Source of the DNA: Ipomoea triloba
Lineage: Eukaryota; Streptophyta; Magnoliopsida; Solanales; Convolvulaceae
Assembly: GCF_003576645.1 (NCBI RefSeq)
Contig: NC_044927.1
Coordinates: 14,773,162 to 14,837,161 of the forward strand
Direction of reading: 5' to 3'
DNA length: 64,000 nucleotides
A program made the position numbers and the translations under genes. Positions within the stretch are counted from its first letter, which is position 1, and each line of letters opens with the position of its first letter. The notes under the pieces were generated by a model. That model was not told the DNA's origin and did not search any database. It saw nothing but the letters and a program-made list of their open reading frames with translations. Shown in pieces: positions 56,467-64,000 of this stretch.

Positions 56467-59400
56467 TGATAAGCACCAAGAATAGCTTATTTTAGAGGTC
56501 ATTTACGGGCTAGAATTATAGAGTTTATTACCCATTTCATAAGGATTTCATGCGTTTAGACTCAGATGTGACCAAAACTTCTAACGAGAGTATGGAAGAT
56601 ATTTTTAAGGTATTCTACAGCCAAAAGGAGGACTTAAGGTCGAAACTGAGCAGAAAATGAAGAAACCGTGAAGCAGGAGCCTCCCACGCAGCCTCACACG
56701 CGTGTGGAGGGGCGTGGTAACATTCCAGTAACTCCCCACGACCTCCACCACGCGTCTGGGAGGAAAATGACCAAAGAACGTCGCGTACGAGGTCGCGTAC
56801 GAGCGTACGTGTGACACCCCGAAATTTCGTCACCATTATTGTTACAAAATTCAATTTTAGCCAAATATTTTTCTAACCATTCATTTTCAGAAAATTTCAG
56901 CTCGGCGCAGTCCGAAAGATTGATTTGGTAAAAATACTTCCCGAACTCCGTTTTACTTGATATTTTTATGGTAGAGCCTAAACTTATAATACTTGATATC
57001 ATAAAATATTTTGGTCATTTTGATCTTCGACTAAATTCAGAAAATTTCATTTTTGCCCTTGACAGTGTGCTGTCCAGAATTGTTTTTCTCTCTGGACCAA
57101 TTTTGGAAAAAAATTCGAAAACCATACTTTTACTAATTGGATCACTATGAAATTTTTTATGTAGGTTCTAAACTTATTGAACTAAATATCTGAAGAAAAT
57201 GGTTTCAAAATAACTTACCCAAATTCCGCAATAAGTTTCGTAATATATATCTATATTTATGTCAGTTTCAAATTTTGGTTTATCCTCTTTCGACTATATA
57301 TATATATTCTTAATCTTTCTTATTTTCCACGGTCAACACCAGCATTTTTGGCTGATTAAGGGGGATCCATTTATTCAATCAATCACCCAATCTTTTATTT
57401 TGTTTTGGTTATTTAAGGGGACAATAGCACCAAATTAGCCTCAACCCGTTCTCGCATGTATGTGAAGACTGGTTGTCTTCTTCTCCCCATAGTTCTGCCT
57501 CTCTTCCTCTCTTATAGCTATAATAAAATAGCTGAATTTACACAGGCATTCAGCACTCGTCTTTCTTCCCTCACTCTACTGGTTCATAATAATTTCAATA
57601 TGATCTTACTATTCTTTTTCATCTCTAGCAAGAATCCTCCATTTAATCTCTAATCCAGGTATTTGTTTCTGCACTCAAAATCCTTTTGTTTAAATGTGGG
57701 TTAGTTATTAGTAGATTAAAGATGATGAGAAAGTGGCATATTATTATTATAATATTAATGGTAGATGATGATGATATTGTTGGGTTTGTTCAGCGTATAG
57801 ATACAGGAGAATATATATGAATCATTATTGAATGTTAAGTTGGTATTGTAATTTTAATTTATGATTGGTATTGTGAATCCTTGGGAATGATTAGGATGAT
57901 TAGAATTGATGATGATTTGGGAATGATGAGCATAATGATTATAATAATAATATGTTAATGATGAGGAAAATGATTATGATGATGAGTAGTAATTAGTGGA
58001 TGATGATAATGGCGATGATAAGGATGAGTACGAATGGTGATATGCTGTTGAGAATTAGTACTGGATTGAAATGAATAATGTTAATAAGGTTTGGCTAGTG
58101 AAGTGCTAATATTAATAATATGATTATTATAATTGGTTATAGTAAATTATATTAGAATGGTTTGATTCACAGGTTTCCTATCAAAGTGGTTAGGATGCTA
58201 CTTTTAAGTATTGATATGAGTTTTGGATTTCAAGGTAAGTTTTCATGTTCACTAAAACTAAATATTTTACCCCAATGTATATATATATCTATATGATGTG
58301 TGATTGTGATATGATATATGCTATTCATGTGAACACAAGTACATTTATCGATAAATGGTAACATTGTGAGTGGTGATTCTCGAATTATCGAGAATGGGTC
58401 TCGAATGTCGAGCTCGTGTGTTAAGTAAAGTGTGGCTTGGAAATTTTGGTGTTATATATATTGGTATGGTGAAATTGTATTAACACTGTTGTGGACTAAA
58501 TCTTTATTTTTGAGAAATTATGTGGAGAAAATGTGGAGAAATTATATATGTTAGAGAAAATTATTTTATTGGAGAAAATTGTATTTTTGTGGAGAAAGTA
58601 TTTATTTGTGGAGAAATAATTTATTTTAGAAAACCATTATTCTGTGTGGTGTTCAGTAAAGGTAATTACTGTTCACTTGGACTAATTACTACTCATTGGG
58701 CTTGGAATCCCATGAGGGTGTATCACATAGGTTGTGATCCAGTTTCCAAATTTTATAAGGGTGAGGTAGCAAGAGTAGCTACTTGGATCATATACTACCC
58801 AGTGGCTTGGAATCTACTGGGGGTGTACACATCGGTATTGGTTCAGTTTCTAAATGGATTTTGATGAGATTGTTAATTCTCCATTTATAAATATTAATTC
58901 TCTATACTATGAAAAGTGTACTTCCACATATGTATTTTGGAAAAGTATATAAGTATACAAGTTTTTAAAATAATGAAATCCAAGCCTATATTTTACGGGG
59001 TGAAGTGATTCTTACTTAGCTTATGCTAATTTTGGGATTATACCCAATGTTTTGTGTTAAATGATTTTTACAGGTGACATGGATAAGAAATCGAGATGCG
59101 GATTTGGATTTGGATTAGTCTATTTAATTAAGAAATAGACATTTCTGAAGATTTGGTTTATTGAGAAATTTATTGGTTGTATAATTATTTTCATTATGTA
59201 TTAAGTTGGATTTGATGTATTTGAGAGTTGTAAGTTTAGCCTTAGCGTTTGGGTATAGGAGAGATACCTAAGCGTGGCGGTAACACCCGATTTTATTTGG
59301 ATTATTATTGCTTCCACTATGAATGTAGAAATTTTCAATTAATAAAGAAATAAAAATTAAGGAAATTTGGTTATGAAAATTGGGATGTTACAACGCTTGT

Positions 59401-60163
59401 TTCTCTCCCTTATGAAAAAACTAAGGGTGGTAATCATTCTCTCCATTATCTAATCTTATACTTGTTTCTTTGTTATTTCCTTCCGTGTTCTTGTTTCTTT
59501 ATAATGTTAGAGTAGATTAGAAAGGGGAGTGGTGGCCCCATGGTGAATCTATGTGGATGTTTGATATAAAATTGCTAGATTAAATGTGAGCTTTATGGTT
59601 GTTGGATGATGATCTTGTGTGGATGATGTTTATAATGCTTTGTGCCTAAGTGTGGCCACATTAGGTAGCAAACCCAAAGGAAGTGAGTGTGTGCGCGATA
59701 GCGGCCACTCACGAGTCTAACTCACCCACATCTCCGCCCTTAGTTCGAAAGGACAAGGTCCGAGAGGAGTGGTAGACAAGGTGTTCGATGAAATGCCCCA
59801 ACCGAATGAGGATGTGGGAGTCCAAAGTGTGACGCCACTTGGTGATGTGCCACGAACTCCCTAGTCTATTCCACATCTCTAGCTCACTAAACCATACAAG
59901 GATAGTCCACATAGAGAAGCCTAAGGCCCCGATCTCCGTCTTTCCTTTATTTTTATCACAACCAACACAATCTTTCAAACCTTCCTACTTATGACCTCCA
60001 ATCTTAGCAAATCTCGTAACTCTTTCTTTTCAACCTCTTAAATGCCAACACACTAATTCAGTTCCCATTCGCCATCCTTGAGAGACACGACACACTCGGG
60101 GAGTTTATGACTCTTCGTTTTACCACCTTCACATTCACTCCCACTAAAACCACAGCATCATCC
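56467..60163 (+). repeat. 3' LTR of Gypsy 3, interrupted
   Basis: Starts TGATAAGCACCAAG at 56467, runs to 56809, and resumes at 59393 with CTTGTTTCTCTCCC-like sequence. It is followed until Copia 3 LTR sequence appears at 60164. A GC-rich CACGCGTGTGGAGG block at 56680-56800 resembles the one at 54838-54935. The 3' end was lost at the Copia junction. Confidence 0.7.
56810..59392 (+). mobile_element. 2.6 kb LTR-like insertion related to 17610-20528
   Basis: Begins TGTGACACCCCGAAATTTCG and ends GGGATGTTACA. Flanks share only ACG (56807-56809 and 59393-59395), so a clean five-base duplication is not seen. Near the right end, TGGCGGTAAC and the acceptor-like TTTTTACAG (about 59074) match the layout of the other insertion. 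An ATG-rich low-complexity stretch (GATGATGA, 57720-58060) and a repeated block (CTTGGAATC...GGGTGTA, 58700 and 58805) are visible. No pol. Probably a solo long LTR. Confidence 0.7.
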
Positions 60164-60632
60164 ATCAAATAAATATATTTGATCCTTCTTAGCATTGTAT
60201 AGCGTATGGTGTAGAGATAGTGGATCTTGAACTTCTTCTTGGCTTTGACTTCCTCTATGGAGCTTTGACTAGCTCCACAACTAGCTCCATAGCTTCCTCC
60301 ATTTGACCCAAAAAATTGACTTTGAGCCGTGATACTACTAGCTCCATTCCTTGCACTTCAAGTTCAAAAATGTTCTCAATAAGATTCGAACTTGTGCCTT
60401 CTTACAACAATAATTCGGCCTTGTCCATTGGATCATAAACACTCATGTGTATAGTGAAAGCAAATGACTTACAAGAGTTATGATAAAATGAACTCTATAA
60501 GACAATAATTCGAACCAATCGAATGTCATGGCTTGTCTTCCGGGTCCAAACTCTACACTCTAAAAATAAAATAGGGGATTTCTAAAATTACAAATTGGCT
60601 CATCAAAAACTATTACAATTTTATCCCTAACA
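60164..60632 (-). repeat. Remaining 5' part of the Copia 3 5' LTR
   Basis: Matches 46750-47206 with few changes and one 12-base difference near 60290. It ends CCCTAACA and is followed by the GAATA target duplication. Confidence 0.92.
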
Positions 60633-60637
60633 GAATA

Positions 60638-60974
60638 TATATTGGGTCACATTTGTGTGAGACCGTCTCACGGATCTTAGATTCGTGAGACGGGTCGAAC
60701 CTTTTTTTATATGGGTCAACCACAAGTCATCCATAATCTCTGGATCGGATCATCCTTATTCCTCTCTCTATCTGTTTCTGTCACATGCCTTTCTTTTTCC
60801 AAATCTATCAACCTAGAGTTTCTTCGATCTCATCCTTCGGCTCCACCTCCTTCGACCACATCTTCTGCCTCTACTTCCTCCGACCTTCTTCCACTCCTAT
60901 CTCATCATCTTTTATTTTCTTAACACCATAATCTTCCACTCCTATCTCATCCTCATCTAAATTATACTGGATTA
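60638..60974 (+). other. Foldback fragment and unassigned pyrimidine-rich sequence
   Basis: GTGAGACCGTCTCAC (60657-60671) is a near-perfect palindrome followed by TCGTGAGACGGGTCGAAC, the pattern of a foldback/MITE family common in asterid genomes from general knowledge. The following CT-rich sequence contains a 70-codon frame of low complexity that I do not call as a gene. Confidence 0.5.
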
Positions 60975-61151
60975 ATGGGGGAAGAAAAGGAAGAGGGAAT
61001 AGGCAAGAGGGAAGAGGAGCCACCACCCCTTAGCTATAAAGAAGGTGGTTGTATTGATGATGAAGAAGCAATATCACTATGTGTTATTCACGCATCTCTG
61101 ATGCGCAGCTCAACAAACTCAATAACCTCTGCTACTAGTTGCAAAGTCTAA
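60975..61151 (+). CDS. Small ORF of unknown origin
   Basis: 58 codons plus stop, starting MGEEKEEGIGKREEEPPPLS and containing YKEGGCIDDEEAISLCVIH. The mixed composition is more protein-like than its surroundings, so it may be an exon or exon fragment of a captured or decayed host gene. No homolog recognised; chance is possible. Confidence 0.25.
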   Translation: MGEEKEEGIGKREEEPPPLSYKEGGCIDDEEAISLCVIHASLMRSSTNSITSATSCKV

Positions 61152-63190
61152 TGAAGATAGGCTCTAAATGTATAATTAATACTTTAAGCCTTATATACAA
61201 TACTTTATAGCTTAAATGTAATACTTCATATCACAAATCTAATACACAGTTTAAAGTAGATATGTTTAATACTTTACGCCTTAAACACAATACTTTATAG
61301 CCTAAATGTAATACTTCATAGCACAAATCTAATAAACAGTTTATATGTAGATATATTTAATTAATACTTTAAGCCTTAAACACAATACTTTATAACATAA
61401 ATATAATACTTCATAGCACATATCTAATACATAGTTTAAGGTAGATATATTTAATACTTTAAGTCTTAAACACAATACTTTATAACCTAAATATAATACT
61501 TAATAGCACAAATCTAATACACAATTTATGCTAGATAGATTTAATATTTTAAGCCTTAAACACAATTCTTTATAGCATAAATATAATACTTCATAGCACA
61601 AATCTAAGACACAGTTTATGCTAGATATATTTAATACTTTAAGCTTTAAACACAATACTTTATAGCATAAATATAATACTACATAGCACAAATCTAGGGT
61701 GTGTTTGGTAACCCGGAAAATGATTTCCGAAAATCATTTTCCGGGCTTTTGGTGTTTGGCAACATCCGGAAAATGTGGTCAACGAAAAACATTTTCCGTT
61801 GATCATGGAAAATGAGCTCATTTTTCTGGAAAATGACTTCCGGACAAAAAATCCGGAAGTCATTTTTCGGAAACGGAAAATGGCTTCGCGCGACGTTTTT
61901 TTGTAAAAAAAAAAATTATTTCTAATTTCTAATAAATATTATTAGTTTGTATATTTTAAATAAAATAATAGAAATATATAATTATACATTTCTACTCATT
62001 TTCCACTCATTTTCCGGAAAATGAACCAAACACACACAGATAATTTTCCAGAGTGCATCCAAACACCGAAAATAAACTCATTTTCCGAAAAATGACTCAT
62101 TTTCCAGAAAACATTTTCCAAAAGTCATTTTCTTGCTTTCCAAACACACCCCTAATACACAGTTTAAAGTAAATATATTTAATACTTTACGCCTTAAACA
62201 CAATACTTTATAGTCTAAATGTAATACTTCATATATAACACAACTCTAATAAACAGTTTATATGTAGATATATTTAATACTTTAAAACTTAAATACAATA
62301 CTTTATAGCATAAATATAATACTTAATAACACAAATCTAATACACAGTTTAAGCTTGATATATTTAATACTTTAAGCTTAAGCACAATACTTTATAGCCT
62401 AAATATAATACTTCATAGCACAAATCTAATACACAGTTTAAGGTAGATATATTTAATACTTTTAAGCCTTAAACAAAATACTTTATAGCCTAAATATAAT
62501 ACTTAATAGCGCAAATCTAATACACAGTACGTTTAAGTTAAATATATTTAATACTTTAAGCCTTAAACACAATACTTTATAGCTTAAATATAATACTTTA
62601 TAGCATAAATCTAATACACAGTTTAAGGTAGATATATTTAATACTTTAAACCTTAAACACAATACTTTATAGCCTAAATAAAATATTATTTCATAGCACA
62701 AATCTAATACATAATTTAAGGTAGATATATTAATAGTTTAACTTTTAAATACAATACTTTATAGACTAAATGTAATACTTCATAGTATAAATCTAATAAA
62801 CAGTTTATAGGTAGATATATTTAATCCTTTTAACCTTAAACGCAATACGTTATCACCTAAATATAATACTTCAGAGCACAAATCTAATACACAGTTTAAG
62901 GTAGATATATTTAATACTTTAAGCCTTAAATTTATCTACATGTAAATTGTGCATTAATTAAATTTGTGCTATTAAGTATTAAATTTATGCTATAAAGTAT
63001 TATATTTAGGCGATAAAGTATTGATTATATATTTGTGTTATTAAGTATTACATTTATGCTTAAAGTATTAAATTTACGCTATAAAGTATTATATTTAATG
63101 TTTAAAGTATTGCTTATTATATTTGTGTTTTGAAGTATTACATTTATGATATAAAGTATTATATTTAATGCTTAAAGTATTAAATATATT
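61152..63190. repeat. AT-rich tandem repeat, about 90-base unit, inverted at its right end
   Basis: Units of the type AATACTTTAAGCCTTAAACA, AATACTTTATAGCCTAAATA, AATACTTCATAGCACAAATC, TAATACACAGTTTAAGGTAG recur about twenty times. From about 62935 the words appear as reverse complement (AAGTATTATATTTAGGCGAT), so the last 250 bases are inverted relative to the rest. A MITE is inserted at 61697-62151. Small ORFs within are by-products of the repeat. Confidence 0.9.
61697..62151. mobile_element. Tourist-like MITE (PIF/Harbinger type)
   Basis: 455 bases with inverted ends GGGTGTGTTTGG, flanked by CTA on both sides (61694-61696 and 62152-62154). The interior is built of ATTTTCCGGAAAATG-like palindromic words. 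No ORF. It interrupts the tandem repeat. Confidence 0.8.
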
Positions 63191-63287
63191 AAACATTTCT
63201 TGCAATGATGTGTTAAGAATAAGGTTTTGACTCAAAAAGTAAAACAAACACAAAGGCTATACATATCAGTCCGACTAATCATACATT

Positions 63288-63541
63288 GCACTGGCCGGTG
63301 GGAGCGAGAAGTTTGGGATATGTTTGGTGTTTCTTCCATCAATCATCCGGATCTACGCCGTATATCAACAGATTATGGTTTCGAGGGTCATCCATTACGA
63401 AAAGACCTTCCCCTGAGTGGATATGTGGAAGTACGCTATGATGATCCAGAGAAACGTGTGGTTTCTGAACCCATTGAGATGACCCAAGAATTTCGCTATT
63501 TCGATTTTGCTAGTCCTTGGGAACAGCGTAGCGACGGATAA
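63288..63541 (+). pseudogene. nad9: Nuclear copy of mitochondrial nad9, C-terminal part
   Basis: From about [15 protein letters not shown] the frame matches the C-terminal half of NADH dehydrogenase subunit 9 of plant mitochondria: [40 protein letters not shown] and [18 protein letters not shown]. In mitochondria it is a peripheral-arm subunit of complex I of about 190 residues. Here only about 84 residues remain, the upstream codons (from 63227) are unrelated, and the setting is nuclear repeat DNA. The frame is still open, so the transfer looks recent. The preceding residue is Arg where GWWERE is usual. Confidence 0.93.
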
Positions 63542-63700
63542 TTAAGATAGGTTCCAGTCCTGGGGACAAATCAATAGGAAATGCTATTTGCTTCGTAAGA
63601 ATAAGAAATCACTTCTATGAAATGAAAGAGTTTCACGGGAATTGTCTTGATCGTCGGATATCATTGAGAAAGAAATAGGAAGAAGTGTTATGACTCAATA
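63542..63700 (+). other. Probable mitochondrial DNA downstream of nad9
   Basis: The base composition changes after the satellite and the sequence continues without a break from the nad9 stop (TAAGATAGGTTCCAGTCCTG). It is most simply the nad9 3' flank brought in with the gene; the right end is uncertain. Confidence 0.5.
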
Positions 63701-63711
63701 GCTAAGAAAAA

Positions 63712-64000
63712 ATGAAAAAAGATCTCAATAATCTCACAAGTAATCCTCTTCACCATCTTCCTACCATTTCCATTACTTGCCATCTTCATCATCAACTTCA
63801 TAAAAACTCTAGAGAATCCCTTCCCTCCAAACTCAACCAAGATCCCAGAGCCTACCCAATCATCGGCTCCTTCTTCTCCACCCTCCAAATAATCGGCGCA
63901 ACTGCATGAGAAATTACCGCGCAGCATTTGCCGAAATATCTTGTTGTTTTTGTTTACTGGAGTTGAAGGCTGTGGCAAAAATGGAGGCAAAGGAGATGGG
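63712..64000 (+). pseudogene. Possible N-terminal fragment of a cytochrome P450, frameshifted
   Basis: In one frame a hydrophobic helix is encoded (VILFTIFLPFPLLAIFIINF, 63739-63798). In another frame the segment SKLNQDPRAYPIIGSFFSTL (about 63829-63888) resembles the proline-rich hinge after the anchor of plant P450s such as the CYP94/CYP96 groups. The two would need a frame change to be joined. The sequence to the window end is not recognisable. The evidence is thin. Confidence 0.3.

Larger units (their letters stand above)
53186..60163 (+). mobile_element. Gypsy element 3: non-autonomous Athila-like, 5' part missing
   Basis: Plus orientation: a gag-like ORF in two frames, a 1.9 kb noncoding region with polypurine-like tracts, a final tract at 56452-56465, and a 3' LTR starting at 56467. 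The LTR is itself split by an LTR-like insertion (56810-59392) and resumes at 59393. No 5' LTR, primer site or pol. It is related in layout to Gypsy 1. Confidence 0.8.
45060..60632 (-). mobile_element. Copia element 3 (long-LTR, Sirevirus-like second family), interrupted
   Basis: Bounded by the five-base duplication GAATA at 45055-45059 and 60633-60637. On the minus strand: a 5' LTR of which only the first 469 bases remain (60632-60164), then Gypsy 3, then the gag tail, pol with two breaks, two post-pol ORFs, polypurine tract and the full 3' LTR (47206-45060). Gypsy 3 insertion and a deletion removed most of the 5' LTR, the primer site and the gag core. Confidence 0.9.

Noticed and set aside
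60711..60923. 70-codon Ser-rich ORF
   Set aside because: CT-rich low-complexity sequence with no conserved feature.
61500..62701. Leu/Cys/Tyr-rich ORFs such as CYKVLCLRLKVLN
   Set aside because: Translations of the AT-rich satellite unit, repeated in step with it.

Overview
This is a stretch of plant nuclear DNA, almost certainly from a eudicot. It is AT-rich and built almost entirely of nested transposable elements. I found no intact cellular gene. Plant origin is shown by long-LTR Copia elements primed by initiator tRNA-Met, Athila-like Gypsy elements primed by tRNA-Asp, a CACTA element with a Ulp1-like protease domain, a Helitron with the usual plant termini, and a nuclear copy of mitochondrial nad9. 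I cannot name the species.

Layout. 1-9638: a Copia element (Sirevirus-like, minus strand) with intact-looking gag and pol, a 5' LTR at 7803-9638 and a post-pol ORF running off the left edge. 9639-14408: an odd region with a 25-N gap, two LTRs of the same family in inverted orientation, and a duplicated coiled-coil ORF. 14409-22549: a non-autonomous Athila-like Gypsy (minus) split by a 2.9 kb LTR-like insertion with target duplication GCTTG. 22550-28322: a CACTA element (plus) that has lost its left end. 28323-30554: a small Copia LTR split by a solo Sirevirus-like LTR with target duplication GTACA. 30790-32696: a decayed Copia. 32697-39456: a second Athila-like Gypsy (minus) without reverse transcriptase. 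39457-41485: AT-rich DNA with one MITE. 41486-44153: a Helitron remnant (minus), followed by a tandem array that contains its own 5' terminus. 45060-60632: a second long-LTR Copia (minus) bounded by GAATA duplications, whose gag and 5' LTR were destroyed by a third Athila-like Gypsy (plus), itself split by a second LTR-like insertion. 60633-63190: a foldback fragment and an AT-rich tandem repeat carrying a Tourist-like MITE. 63288 to about 63700: the mitochondrial insertion. 63712-64000: a frameshifted fragment that may come from a cytochrome P450.

Only the first Copia gag and pol and a few short ORFs look translatable; the rest is frameshifted, truncated or split. Target duplications give a relative order: the solo LTR at 28730 came after the small Copia LTR; the insertion at 17610 came after Gypsy 1; Gypsy 1 came after the CACTA; Gypsy 3 came after Copia 3, and the insertion at 56810 came after Gypsy 3.

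I do not see a new biological system in the sense of a defence, metabolic or signalling locus. The most interesting patterns are structural: a 29-base GT...AG interval between gag and pol conserved in two Copia families; an LTR hairpin with compensatory changes; repeated polypurine-like tracts with hairpins in three Gypsy elements; a fourfold duplicated splice acceptor in the CACTA gene; and a tandem array built around a Helitron 5' end.
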